Shown here: one piece after another, positions 1-11,900 of the stretch
How positions within the stretch are numbered: position 1 is the stretch's first letter
Layout of the letters: every line of letters begins with the position of its first letter
Assembly: GCA_018466975.1 (NCBI GenBank)
Contig: CM031560.1
Coordinates: 2,480,001-2,544,000, forward strand
Origin: Sparassis latifolia
Lineage: Eukaryota > Basidiomycota > Agaricomycetes > Polyporales > Sparassidaceae
Reading direction: 5' to 3'
Length of the DNA: 64,000 bases
Position numbers and translations under genes: made by a program
The notes under the pieces: generated by a model
What the model saw: only the letters and a program-made list of their open reading frames with translations
Databases searched by the model: none
Told to the model about the DNA's origin: nothing

Positions 1-574
1 CGTGGGTGGAACGCCCTGCGAAGTAATTTAGCAACATTGCCATATCACAATAAAGACCCAAAATATACGCGGCAAGAAAGCCAGAACCAGACGTGTCCGA
101 CTGACAGAAACTTACATGGTAATCAAAGCATATGATGGGGTGATGATGAAAGAATAGAAAGGGATAATCGAAGGATGAGGTTCGTGCTTGAACGTTCGAA
201 CAACTTTCATTTCATTCCATCTGCGAATATCGTCAATTCTTGGAACTTAACTTTGAAAAGTAAGCCATACAATGATCTGACGCGAGCAGCAGTGGTGGAT
301 GTCTTGGAGCGGTGTACGAGCTTCACGGCGATCTTGGTGTCGCGCATGGCGTGTGGGCTGTGCGACGGCGACGCAGGGTCTGGCTTGGGGCGACATAACC
401 AAACGCTGCCCCAATTTCCAAAACCAATCTGAATTATAAAGATAAGTCTCGCCGACTAAGTTTCACAGCCAAATGGTCCATTACTTCTTCGATGAACCGT
501 AGCCTATCAGCCAGTACTTGATCAGAGATAGAGAAAATGTCAGTAGCTTCTTGAGGTGGTTGAGGAGCGACCAT
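1..574 (-). CDS. Protein kinase, N-terminal part (gene runs off left edge)
   Basis: A serine/threonine-type protein kinase domain begins here; the rest of the gene lies beyond position 1. Four exon pieces on the minus strand stay in frame when joined: 574-485, 428-271, 220-116 and 15-1, with introns of 56, 50 and 100 nt. The glycine loop reads GFGNWGSV, the ATP-contacting lysine sits in IAVKLVHR, and a helix-C-like stretch reads WNEMKVVR, followed by HPSIIPFYSFIITPSY and the hinge-like ALITMAF. About 30 residues precede the kinase domain, starting at MVAPQPPQEA; this ATG was chosen because it gives a 90-nt first exon ending at a clean GT. An upstream in-frame ATG at 712 would add a hydrophobic, unlikely N-terminus. 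The subfamily cannot be set without the catalytic loop. Nothing in the neighbouring homeodomain gene suggests a joint role. Confidence 0.82.
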
Positions 575-989
575 GGCGAGCAGAGTATAATTACAGGACG
601 TTGGAGGGGAGGGGGAGACAAAGCCGGAGAGGACCTCAACGACGGCTATCACTGAGACGACATGCACTAGGAGCGGCAACAAGAACAGCGTGCCTTCGCT
701 TCCCGAGTTCAACTTGCCGTGAGAAAGTTTGAGCCACAGGCGCGTCTCGTCACGCGTCGGTCACGCGTGTATTCTGTCACCGTAGACATCGCACAAATAG
801 GCCAATAATACACGACGTAGAACAGTGCAATAACATTGTGGTCGGTCTTATGATGATAAGGGAAAGGCAACACGCGTGGCTCATAAATAAGCTAACGGAT
901 CCGCATTGATACAGAAAGCCTCAAACCTTGACGCAGCAACCATTCAGTTATGAATAGGTGAATTGCCGCGACGACCTACCTCTAGCCAG

Positions 990-1244
990 TCATGCTTCTT
1001 CCGCCACATTGACTGGGCCAATCGACTCCACAGTTTTCTCGAATATTGCCTGGCTGCCACTGGTGTCCAATACGCTGTCGAAGAAGAGCGAGACATCGCC
1101 AGAGGGAGTCAGCAGCTCTTCTTCATCGTCCGTATCCTCGTCTCGGAGCGCGTTGTTATCAAGCAAGGGGGATTGAATTTGCGTGTACGGACCAGCGTGG
1201 CAGGCCGTTTCGGTGAGACTGTGCGAGCACGACATTCTAACCAT
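990..1244 (-). other. Possible acidic 3' exon of the homeodomain gene
   Basis: An open stretch on the minus strand codes an acidic segment containing DEDTDDEEELLTPSGD and ends at a stop near 990. Its composition suits the C-terminal tail of a fungal homeodomain regulator, and it lies just downstream of the homeodomain gene, whose main reading frame stops at 1305. A candidate intron (GTAGCT...TTTTCAG, about 1255-1308) would join the two, but the frame after that splice ends within a few codons, so the join is not demonstrated. It could also be untranslated sequence. Confidence 0.25.
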
Positions 1245-1304
1245 ATCTTGCGATCCTGAAAATTAACGGTATCTAGCGACGTCAAGGAGAGCCAACTGAG
1301 CCAG

Positions 1305-2479
1305 CTACTTGCCCGAAGCCCACATATGCGCCTGCGTGACGACCGGGCTCTGCGCATTTCCATCCATGCCACGCTCGGCTAGGTGGACACTCTCAGCGAA
1401 CGCCGCTCGTATCCTCTTCGTCAGCGCGGCGAGGTCCGAGTACCGCGTCTTGAATGAAACCGGCGGCGGATGATACATGAAATTCACGCTTTCATTCGCC
1501 AGGACGTTGGTAGAGTGAGAGAACATGGACGGGTCGAAAGACATGACAGATGCCGGCCGCTGGCCGAGCGCAGTGAGATAGCCCGAGAGCTCAGAGGGAC
1601 GGGCAGCCTCGAGAGGGACAGGGTCAGAAGCTTCAAAGAGCAGCTGGGAAAGGTAGGCCATGTTGGAGCTGTGAGAGTCCGTAGCAGGCGCCTGGGTGGG
1701 ATAGAGTGGGAATGCTGGTATAATCGGGACCAGAGGCTGCGAGACAGAGCTGGGAAACACGGAATGATCTGGAGCCGCTCTGGAGCTCTCTCTTCCTTGA
1801 ATATCCATCGGTACAAACGTCATAGGGAAAGCAACAGGAATATAACCCAGAGAAGGAGACTGGATCAAAGAGCGCAACTGCAATTCGTTTTGGAAGGGCA
1901 GAGACAATGCAGTGGAGAGCTCAGCAGGAGCCACAGTGTTCCGGAAAGAGGCGTTAAAGGGTACCATGAAGGAAGAACCAGGTCCCGTCACATACGCCTT
2001 AGAGGACGAAGCGTGGGGGAGACCATCTAGTGCCAAAGAATGGAAGTGTCCTCGACGTATGACGGAAGAGTACGTTCCGTGGTGGTGGTCTGACTCAACG
2101 TGAACAGCGGAATCTTGATTTGAATCAGCAGCACAACTTGTTTGAGTTGACAGTTTAGCAGAAGTGGATATCTCCTCGTCTGCACGCGTGCTCTTGACTT
2201 TTGAATACCGGCGTTTTTGTTCCAACCATTTTCGGATCCATTTCTCTGGTCTATTCAGACACCCGAAACCCACAGTTCAGACGCCAGAGAGACGAGCTAA
2301 ATTAGAACATACAGTCCGGTCTCTTCAACACCTTGTGAGAGAGTTCGCTTATTCGATGCATAGCCCGACGGTTTGTAGATGTTGCTGAGCGCGACGAGCT
2401 GAACGTCCGTTGGATGGATTCTTCCTTTAGGTGATTTTGGGGCACTCCATGACTTGGTGGCGGTTGTGTTGAGACTCAT
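1305..2479 (-). CDS. Homeodomain protein with divergent recognition helix
   Basis: This codes about 370 residues with a homeodomain at roughly residues 18-76, presumably a nuclear DNA-binding regulator. Exon 1 is 2479-2313 and exon 2 is 2250-1305; the 62-nt intron (GTATGT...GAATAG) falls between helix 2 and helix 3. The domain begins KGRIHPTDVQLVALSNIY and continues GYASNKRTLSQ, matching helices 1 and 2. Helix 3 reads LPEKWIRKWLEQKRR: the Trp of the normal WFQNRR signature is kept, but the position that aligns with the near-invariant Asn51 is Gln. The remaining ~290 residues are Ser/Pro/Ala-rich with no domain I recognise. A mating-type HD protein was considered, but there is only one HD gene and no MIP gene beside it. 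DNA binding is uncertain because of the changed residue. Confidence 0.72.
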
Positions 2480-3050
2480 CTTGAATTTGTCCAGGGGTTT
2501 GTTAGTAGGTGCACGAAGAGGAGGATGCAGGATCGTTTTCCACGTCTATGCAGGCGATACAGAAAGGAGATGAGATGTTGACAGTATCCAGAGATCTGGA
2601 TATGTATGTATCCGCACCGAGACTTCAGGTCCTGTTGGAAAAGCTTGAGAAACTTACACCCCGATGACTCAAAATGAGACCAAGGGATTCCTGAGGTGTG
2701 AGGCGGTCGCCAAAGGAAAGGAAATAGAGACGTGCCGTTGTAGAGTCTGAGATCTGAGGCCTGATGCAGATGAGCGGGACAAGTTCAAGTTGAAAATGCT
2801 TGTTGCGGGCGGCCGGTACTGCCACGTCAAATCAACGATAGCTATATGCACGCAAAAAAATGTCGGTGGCAATTGTCAAGTACGTACGCAGCTGCACTGG
2901 ACTACAAAGCGACATGAGAGACGGGCGTACAAATGTGGTACTACTGATACATTTTCCAAAATCTTCCCGCAGAAGCCCAATGTACAAAGGAAACGCACAC
3001 AAAATAAGAAGCATATAATTCAACGGTCCCACGATTGCGTATGCGGGGGA
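2480..3050. other. Intergenic, no gene seen
   Basis: The spacer between the homeodomain gene start and the 3' end of the transporter-like gene. It must hold the homeodomain gene promoter. Short open stretches on both strands show no convincing splice structure or motif. Confidence 0.5.
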
Positions 3051-4775
3051 CTAGAACTTCCCAACAATTCTGCCAGCAGCCCATACAAGGCCTCCGCCGC
3101 TAACGGGAACCAGTAACAGCCAGACTCCGAGGTCCCAGATGATGCGCTTGCCCAGCCTACGCCGCTGTAAGGTGCGTTCCTTGCGCTGCAGCAGCTCGTC
3201 GTGTCGCGAGTCACTCATGGCAGAGCTCGGTTCGGGGGTGAAGGGGGAAGCCGCCGTCACTGGCGTACTCGGGGGGATGATGATTGAGAGGGGTTCCCGA
3301 AAATTGTGCAATGTGATGTGGATGAATGCTGTGCGGCCGGTAAGAAAATGTTATACAACGTAAAAACAGTGAAACCGTACCAGGTAACATGTATGTGCTC
3401 AGGAACGCCAGCACAAGCAAAAAGTCACTTAGGACACCCGACAGGGAACGTGGGAGCAGAGATAAACAAAGAATAATGGCATACAACAACGACCTAGAAA
3501 GAGGGAAATTTGTCGCGTGGCGAATTGAGAATGGAATAGGGAGAGGTGGGGAGGAAATCAATACGGCCGGTAAGGATAGTGCAAGCGCTACGGCGTTAGA
3601 AAGCGCAGTAAGAATCTTGAGTGTCGCCGTGGGAAGCGTCTGCGAGGATGTGAGGTGCTGCGCAATGACACCGCTACACATAGCACTTACCGGAGAATTG
3701 GCAGGAGATTGGAAAAATACGAGTGGAAAAATACAGAGTGCAGCTAACCCTATGGACAGCACGGATAGAAGCTTGAAGGACTGCGACCGTCTCGGCCGAT
3801 CTTGTGCAGCTTGGATTGTGCCCTTCAGGGCAGCATACAACGGAATGGTTGAAGATGTGGAGAACGCAAAGGCAATAATTGCTGCTACGTTGTCAGCTGT
3901 GGACAATGTCGTCATAGTATTAAAGGACGTACACGATCCTTCCCAGAGTATTCCCAATGACGCTGAACCCGGGTTAACCACGAGCATCCCCTTTGCATGT
4001 GCATACGCCGTACACGCAAACCACGCAGCATAAGCGGTTACAGATATCCACGAAGCGTACAGAACGCTAGTAGCTCCCAGAGATGGTGCAAAGCATATAG
4101 GACAAATCACGGCCGCCAGGATGATGGTCAGTAAAACCCTGGGCGGGATGACCAAGGTCGCAGGTACAAGAGGTAAGAGGACATCCACCGCAGCTGAGGG
4201 CGTTACATTTAGTCATACGTCGTGGGCGGGTAAGGAGCCAACGCACCTCTCAAGTACAGTGCAGCTATCAAGACTCGCAGAAGTCCTACACCGAATCGTA
4301 CAAGCTGGCGCAATAGCCAACGTGTACCCTCCTTCCGCCTATCGCGAGCAAACGTCTGCAGTACGATCTCCTCCAGGTCCGCACGGCGAACGTATCGGGC
4401 AAGCATGTACCAAATCTGACGAGTCAAGGCGGACAGGCCGGCGAAGAACAGCAGGACAGGGATGCCATATCTCAACGGGAGGCCTGCATCGGGCACGAGG
4501 AACGCTCCGAGCTTCAGGAACGGTGAAAGGAGGTACAGGAAGACGGTGAGAGAGGACAGCGGGGGCACCGAGGAAGACAACAAGCGGTCTGTCTGTTCCG
4601 TGAGATCGTCGTCGGTCTCATCGTCGCTGGTGAAGTCGAACGGGTGGCTTTCGGTAGTGTCCTCGACGTCTGGCTCGAGGATGAGCGCCGCGGACGAGTC
4701 GAAGCCGCCAATGGGGGAACGTCGACCAGAACTGAGGGATTCCGCGCTCGTCGAGGAGCGTGGACTGCCAGACAT
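3051..4775 (-). CDS. Polytopic membrane protein, amino-acid-permease-like
   Basis: Three exons (4775-4219, 4138-3381, 3328-3051) join to 530 codons. The first ~85 residues are hydrophilic and Asp/Ser/Thr-rich, as in vacuolar amino-acid transporters. Many hydrophobic segments follow: near 87-120 (VPDAGLPLRYGIPVLLFFAG), then VLLTIILAAVICPICFAP and later helices. The stretch AIIAFAFSTSSTIPLYAALKG resembles the central part of SLC38/AVT-type permeases, with FKLLSVLSIGLAALCIFPL after it. The C-terminus has a basic, Arg/Gln-rich stretch (ERTLQRRRLGKRIIWDLGVW) before a last hydrophobic helix. The family assignment rests on memory of fungal relatives and is tentative; the multi-spanning nature is clear. 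Introns are 80 and 52 nt. A vacuolar or endomembrane location is inferred only. Confidence 0.7.
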
Positions 4776-5208
4776 CGTTGGAGAAACGAGCGTGTTGCAG
4801 ATCCAGTCTGCGGAAGCTTGGCCGACTTATCGGGAGAGGGAAAGAGGGGGCGCCTTTCATTGCCAAGGCTGGCCTCGAATGCAGACAGTATCGACCGACT
4901 GCTCAACTTTTCGAATCCGTGCACAAGCTGAACGCGAATGTCGGTTGACTACTCTACGTATACTCTACGTACAGATATACAAAGTCGTGAAATCGGATAG
5001 AAAGCCAACGTCTGCGCAGTAATGTAGTGCTTGCTGTGCGCAATTCGAGCCAGTCAGGCGGCTGCACTTATGACTTATTTAATGCGCGCTATAGGTCAGC
5101 AGGACCGTAGCTACACTATGTTTGCGCCTTTGTTTCTCGCGTCCAGATAGAAGTTTACTAAATGGTTTTCTCCGTGTTGTATATAATTGATATATTTTAC
5201 GGAACAGC
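4776..5208. other. Intergenic, no gene seen
   Basis: This lies between the start of the transporter-like gene and the 3' end of the acidic mitochondrial protein gene. It is AT-richer than its flanks and presumably holds the transporter promoter and the neighbour's 3' UTR. Confidence 0.4.
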
Positions 5209-6588
5209 TCACTCCTTGGACTCGGCCGCAGCCTCCTTCTGAGTGTCGTCCTGGGGAGCATCTTTAGATGATTCCTCTGAGCCCTTTTGCTCGTGAACAG
5301 TCTCGGAGGTTTGCGCCTGAGCGTATTCCGCTTCCGTGCGCTGGACGTCTTTGGGAGAATCCTGGTCCTGCAAAAGAGTGAGCGACTCGGCAGAAACAGT
5401 AGTGTACCATAAAACGTACGATTGCCTGACGTGTGGATGAGTTTATCTCGCCATCTGAGACTTGCTCACCCTCGCTGTCGGCGACAGGGCCGACTTGCTC
5501 GGTAGTCTGGTGGACGTTATGAGTACAACATAGAGCGATCCTGGCGAAAACACAACGACGTACTGCCTGCTCCTCAGCAACCTCTGCGTCCTTCGGAGAA
5601 TCAGTGTTCTGTCGAGTCGTGCGTCAGCCAAAGTATCCAGAAGCTCCCCACGTTGCAACAAGCAGAAAGAAAAGCGATTGTCGGAAGAGCAGAGAGCACC
5701 CTTGGCCGAGATTCCTTCTTCGCCATGTGGTTAAAAGGCAGTTTACTCAGCCTGGTGTTCGTTGGCCAAAGCAGACTTCTCATGGATTACTGCACTGGAC
5801 GCAACGGACGATAGAAGAGAATGCTCGACGATGGAGACTGCAGACACATCTAAAACCTCGCACCGTGCCTACTCCCCGTCGTTTCAATTTTCCGTGCAGT
5901 GACACTGCTAATCGAAGGCCTTTACAACTGGATCAACACCCGCGTGAATTCTGCATAGCGCGGCCATCTTGCAGTTGCGGCATTAGGGAGATACATCACA
6001 TAGAAACCTCATTGAATGGCAGGGATACACCCTTCAGAGGCTAGACGAGGTCAAATGTGATTCCGCGAAAGTAGGAAAGACTACGAGTGACTGCCCACAT
6101 ACTGCTATGAGTCGTCAGACACAAAACTCACAAAGGCATCCTGCATGGTCGTCTGTACTTCCGCAGCAGCGACCTCAGTGCCCTCGTCATCCTTCACAGG
6201 GACCAGTGTCTTGGACGGGACATGTCCGTGCGACGGGTTGTGCCCGTGTGACGAATCGTCCGCCTTTTTAACCGTAGGGATCAGCAGCCAGAGTGCCTGG
6301 GTGAAGATCACTAGTGAGCTCGTGCCCTACGGTGCCGACGAAAAAATAAAACATACAAGTGGACCGAAAAATAAAGCAGAACCAATCTAATTCGATCGAA
6401 GACAATTAGCAGGGAGGACGGGTACCTTCTCCAAAGAAGACACTGACTATCCAAGGCTTGTCACTTCCTGGCTCGCTGTGCTGGGCCGTGCTCATGAGTC
6501 TTCTCGACGCGCCGGTACTACCGCGGCTAGCGCGGATAGGCGGCCGTACGACCAGGGACAATAATCGACGTCCGAGACGAGAGGCCAT
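5209..6588 (-). CDS. Acidic mitochondrial membrane protein, uncharacterised
   Basis: A multi-exon gene. Exon 1 (6588-6448, 47 codons) codes an Arg/Ser-rich start, MASRLGRRLLSLVVRPP, typical of a mitochondrial presequence, ending in SDKPWI. A 30-nt exon at 6386-6357 adds IGSALFFGPL, giving the WIIGSALFFGP pattern of a small single-span fungal mitochondrial family. The next exon (about 6311-6130) starts with the hydrophobic stretch VIFTQALWLLIP and becomes His/Asp/Glu-rich. Further exons add short acidic units: NTDSPKDAEVAEEQA near 5600, TTEQVGPVADSEGEQVSDGE near 5500 and QDSPKDVQRTEAEYAQA near 5360, ending AAAESKE and a stop at 5209. The SPKD unit recurs, suggesting exon duplication. The second intron border near 6312-6356 is unresolved: the obvious 46-nt intron shifts frame. 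Function is unknown. Confidence 0.6.
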
Positions 6589-6759
6589 CGTCGTCGTAGA
6601 GTGCAGAGACGTGTCAAGCTTGGCCGAATTCCGGATGAGACCGGTCGGCGAAATGGCAGAATAGTGGTCGCCAGAAATTAAATTATTATGTAATAATTAA
6701 ATGAAATTAATTCAAGTTGCGCAAGGAAGAATTCACTCTGCAGCTCTGCACGGAGCTCA

Positions 6760-7160
6760 GTATATATACATACCTCCTCCTCCAAACTCGTAGAACCATC
6801 CATACGTCCCTGCGAAGACATCCGTGAATTGGAAGGTCTGGGGAAACCGTCCGAGAGCGGGAGAGTCCGGGAGGCTCTCATGCCAAACGTACTTGAGGCT
6901 GCAGGGCAGCACGGGGTAGTCTCCCGTAGGCAGACTACAAAATGATCCCTATGAGTGAGGGAGGCGACGGGATCATAAGCACGGGGCAGCCTCAGACCGC
7001 CACCAGGATGGCCCGGCAGATGCATCACACAGGATCGATACCGTATCGCACACATCCCCCGGCCGCGGAATGCAAGCCGCACTCACTCTTCTCTCCATCC
7101 GCTGCTTGCCATAAACACCCTCTCCTCCTCCAGCAGCCCCCATGTCCTCGCGTCAACCAT
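6760..7160 (-). other. Possible small spliced gene or gene fragment
   Basis: On the minus strand one segment (about 6937-6783) keeps a protein-like frame: it starts LPTGDYPVLPCSLKYVWHES and continues FPQTFQFTDVFAGTYGWFYE up to a GTATGT donor, and is preceded by a plausible TTTTGTAG acceptor. An upstream ATG at about 7145 with a GTGAGT donor near 7083 could be the first exon. I do not recognise the protein and could not complete the gene. It may be a relic. Confidence 0.25.
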
Positions 7161-8911
7161 GACACAGAACCTGGCAGCATAATAATGGCTTTCCTAATCA
7201 CCCTTGTCAGCCTGATGCGCCTTTACGCAAATCTGACGCTGCTGCAGCACTGGGGTACCTCGCATCTCCATCATCCCTGTCTTAGGCCCGTCCACGGCCC
7301 GTCTATCACTAGTTTGCTAATCCTGGTGCGTCGCGTCTTCGACGCGGAAATGAGCATCCACCCTCCCCGGCGTCCGCCAGCCTATCTGTGTTTATCTCGA
7401 GCAGACTTCCCGCTCCAACGGTTTACGACAAATGTTTGTCATGCTGACTGTGTGCTCCTCACACACACACACACAGACCGCAGACTCAGTAGCCTGCCGC
7501 ATCGCACCGGCACCGTTCCTGGCCTCGCCTACCGTCTCTATTTAGCTCGGGCCTCTGGCAAGCATGCGCGTGCGGCTGCGTAAAGTCTATCGGCCAACCC
7601 GACTTCGCGCCCCGCTCGAGAGAATGACTGGTCAACCTTGAAGCTTGAGCTTGTGCGCCTTTACGTATGGATTGGATCTTATTGCTGCGTCTGCGATGCC
7701 CAATCACCGGTCAATATTCAATATTCACGTCCACGCAAAGGATATGCTTCAGAATTGGCTCGCTCTGCTGTTGTCCGCTGAATTTAGAGACCTTGACTTG
7801 GTAGATGACTTCTCTCATATCGCACGCATTCGCGTGGTGTCCATGCTGCAACTCACCGGCGCGGACCGCCACCAGCATTCTCAACCACTCGGATTGCAAG
7901 ATTATGAAATGCACTGTTTTACGCGAGCGCAAGTCGCGCTGTTCAAATTAAAATTTTGTAAGTCTCTGAGCCACCCTCTGCCAAACCGTTTGGGCTGACG
8001 TAGTTCTCTCATGGCAGCCCCTCCCAAACCCCTCGGTGTCATCGGGTTTCCCGGGGACACGGTTACCATCTCCCCGTACGCTAACTGCGAACGTTTTGTT
8101 GCGGCGCCCGTCTTCAGGATCAGTGTTCTGAACAGCCGCCGTGTCACTGGACGGCCAGCCGGACTGAACCCCGGCGGCGTGCACACCAGTCTTGTAGCTC
8201 CGGGGGACTCAGCTAGACGGGCGACGGACGGCCAGCCCCCCCCCTCTTTAGAACCACAACAAATGCGTTGGACTGGATTTCCGTGAACCCCGGATTCTTG
8301 CCCCACCTCGGAGGGAGTGGAAAAAATCGTCAGTCCGCCATGGTTACGGCAGAAGTACTGCGGCTGGTTCGTTCTCGGGCGTGGGTTGCCTCCACGGTCG
8401 TGATGAACAACCGCGTCTTTGCAGTTCGACTTCTGACTCTTTGAGTCGTGACAACGTTAGTCCAGGCTCAATTTGTTTGCACATTTTTCAGATACGGCGT
8501 CCGTGGGATAGCATAAATACTGCAAGCTCGCCGTCTCCGGAGTCGGACGCACTCGCGACCTATCTTTCGCGGTACACTGCGCGACGCGAGGGCGTATCGC
8601 GTTTTTACGTGTGGAGCAGGTGATATAGTTCGATCGCGATAGGCGCCCACACGCGTACACAAGGGCAAACAACGCGCTCGCGACTAAGATGGATGTTAGA
8701 AGATTGCAAACGGCTGTAATATGCACGACCTTGGTTCGACGACGGCAGCCTTCCATGCTCACTCAGGATCAATGCACCCCTGCACCTGGTATTTCACCTG
8801 GTATTATGGTTGCTCGTAACCGAAACAAAGTAGATAAACTCGTATACAGCCCGTTACAGATCAACAGCGACGTTCAAATAAGATAAATGCCTAACACGCA
8901 TAAATACCCCA
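7161..8911. other. Long intergenic stretch, mostly featureless
   Basis: About 1.7 kb without a supported gene. It holds a short CA run near 7460-7475 and a short minus-strand open frame (8762-8457) with one hydrophobic helix (SILVASALFALVYACG), which could be a small membrane protein or chance. The right end contains the 3' UTR of the condensin gene. Confidence 0.4.
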
Positions 8912-11900
8912 TCATAAGATATCCGCCACTTCCTCCTCTTCCTCTTCATCACTCGAGTTCGTGGCGAAAGAGGCATGCGCAGAAGGTGCATCATCTCCTT
9001 CTGGGTCGCTGCTATCGTGTATCGATATCGGTGGCGACGCGGGGCGGGGAACACTGTGTTTCAAGGATTGTTAGTTATCAGCAACCAGTCAGGAAGTGCT
9101 CTCACCTTTTCCTGGCAGGTGCGCTCTTCCGTCTCTTCGGAGCCTCGTCTTCCGTCGTGTCGTGTATAGAAATGGGGGGCGACGGGTCACGTGGAGCACT
9201 GGATACACCACGGTCATGTCAGCATTAGGAAGAACCCACACGGACGAAGGGACGCACCTCTTTCTTGCCGCTGTACTTGTCCGCTTTTTCGGCTGCCGAG
9301 AAGGCATAGGTGTCACGTCTTCAAAATCGCTGTCCATTTCCTTCTTCGGTGTGAGGGCGACTGCCACTGCCTTCCTGGTTTTCTCCGCTCTGCACGAACA
9401 TTTCATCAGTACAACACTAATTTTCCACCATGACGTGACGTACACAGAACGCCTCGGCATGACGCGCGCAGGTGGCGTAGCTTCCGTCTGTTCATCAGAC
9501 TCGTCATCGGAAAGGGAGAGGCGGCGTCTCCTGTCAAATGGCAGCGAGTCAGCTTTGCATCCAAGCAACCATGTGAAGAGAAGTGTGTATTCACTTCAAT
9601 TTACCCTTACTACTGGCTTTGCGGGCATGAGAAGGTGGGACGTCATCTGCGTCGGACGCGAGGCCACTGGCAGCTGAACCTGTCGCGATGCTCTCAGATC
9701 GTCTGCGCCCAAGAACGACAACGTTAGTAAGTCAAGAAGTATGTGGAAATTAGGGCAGGGAATATAGGGCAGCCTACCGTTTTCTGGCAGTCTTCTGCGG
9801 GATCTTCACGTCCTCGTCCTCGTCACCATCCTCGGCCTTCATCTCGTCCAGAAATTCGAAGAGCTCCTTGAGGTACTCCAGCTGGCGATAGTCGTCCTCG
9901 CTAAAGTCCTCCAGCTGCTTCTCGAACTTCTTCGAGATCGTGTTGTCGAACTTTATGAAGGCGTTGTGGGAGGTCGTATCGCGGAGTGGACGGCGCTGTT
10001 TGACGGGTCAGAAGAAGGATTAGCGGAAGCGGACCATGGATAAACGGGGTCTCGTACCGAGCGCAGGTTGTGCGTGAGCAACTTCAGAGTGCGAATCTTG
10101 TCGTCGTCCACAGCCTCGGGTATGTGGAGCTTGCCCAGCATTTGACACAGACCTTTCATATCGTCCTCTGTCCCCGACAAATATTAAGACAGGACATCAC
10201 CAACGCATAATAAGGGAAAGCGCGCACTCTCAAGCTCCTTATTGAATAACGCCCTCACGATATCGCTTGCAAAATCGACATGAATAGCTTCGTCCGCAGA
10301 GATACCTTGTACACCCTTAGCGACAGCGCTGCATCAAGTGCGTCAGCGCGGCGATATTGTACGGAACAATGACACGCACGCGGCCTTCTGTGGGTCTGTC
10401 CAGTCCACAAACATAAGCCCCACTTGTGCCGGGCTGACCATCTCCTCGTCACCGTCCCAGTCTCTGTATACGTTGACCAGCTGCTCGTACAGAGGGATAA
10501 AGATCTAGTCGACGACAAAGGAGCATTCAGTATTCTCCTTGTGGCTTCAATTTCTGGAGAGTCCCACCTTCTGCATGCGACGTTGATTCGTAGGGGACGA
10601 ATATGAGTAGACGGGAAAGAAGTACGACAAGCACTGGCGAAGCTCCTGGTTCGGCAAGGTCTCGGGCGAGATATAGATCAGCATAAGACTCCTGAGCATC
10701 TATACACTGTATCAACACCGGGGTGCAAATATCGTTAGATGAGAATACAGACTCGGTCATCCGCGATCATGCCAGAAAGCATGAGCTTTGAAATGCCCAT
10801 GCAAAGCAAGGCCTGCACCTTGTCTGACTCCTCATTTTCGAGCTGATACAGGAGGAAATCGACGATGCGCTCTGCCTGGGAGCGCGTCAGCTATCCATCA
10901 CGCACAGGAGAGTTACAGCACAGAAGACGCACGTTGGCGCTGCCGGGCGCGAGGAAGTCGCTCTCGTGCACCATGAGAATGTCAAATACGATCTGAAGAA
11001 CATGAATCTTGAGCACTGGTGGCGCGGATTGGACTTGACCGAGGAAGAGCTGGAACGAGTTCAACGCCATGCGCTGCTCCGAGAACGGACGGTCAGCATA
11101 TGATGACCATCGATGACCATTCTTGACGCACTCGTGCAATCAGACAACACAGGCCAAGGCTGACGAGGCCCTTCTCTCTCATAATCAACTCTTTACGTTT
11201 GACGGCAGGGACGATCAGTTCTCCGAGTATTCCCTCTAACGTCGAGTTCTCTTCGAAAGTCTGTCGGGTGCTTCAGTCCAGCCGACTAAGGAGAGAGCAG
11301 GAAACACATACTCCGTTCACCCGCTCTAACATGCCGATGCACAGAGACAGACATCGCAGGTCGACGATGTCCGCTCTTGCCCTCTCCTCCGGTGACATCT
11401 CCGCGTTGGGCTTGGGCAGCGCGCGGACAGTCTTGACGGTCGCAGGAGTAGCACCGAAGTCGGTTTCACCATCGTTGATCTCTCTCTAGGTACCATGGGA
11501 CGTCAGACATAAGCTGAAATGGAGGTGGTGCCCACTCACAGGCTCGTCATCCGGGTCTGTGGGATCTCTAAGTTCATGAACTACTTCTACCACTACGCGA
11601 ATGAGATCGCGCTCATTCGGCGAGAGGGTCCTCAATACGTCGAGACACCGTGCAACCAGACCTTCCGGTAACGCGTCCTGGGAGATCATGTCGCCTGCGG
11701 AGCTGATTTAAGCTCAGCATCAGAGAAGTGTACATAAGGTACTTACGGACGAGCTGGAACATCTTCCTCCGCCCGATCTCATCTGCATAATCGAGGTTCA
11801 CAGCGGTCTTGAGCATTTCGGCAATGACAAACTCCCGGTCCATCCGCTGCTCCTCTCTTTTCTCATGCGCGTCGTCATCGTCGTCCATGCCTGCGCGCAG

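Noticed and set aside
1470..2030. Plus-strand 186-codon open frame
   Set aside because: It is the antisense shadow of the homeodomain gene's second exon; Arg-rich, no motif.
1305..4775. A mating-type (MAT-A / HD) locus
   Set aside because: Only one homeodomain gene, no paired HD1/HD2 arrangement, no mitochondrial intermediate peptidase and no recognisable flanking marker; the neighbours are a kinase and a transporter-like gene.
7456..7476. CA repeat as a functional element
   Set aside because: A short microsatellite with no neighbouring gene it could explain.
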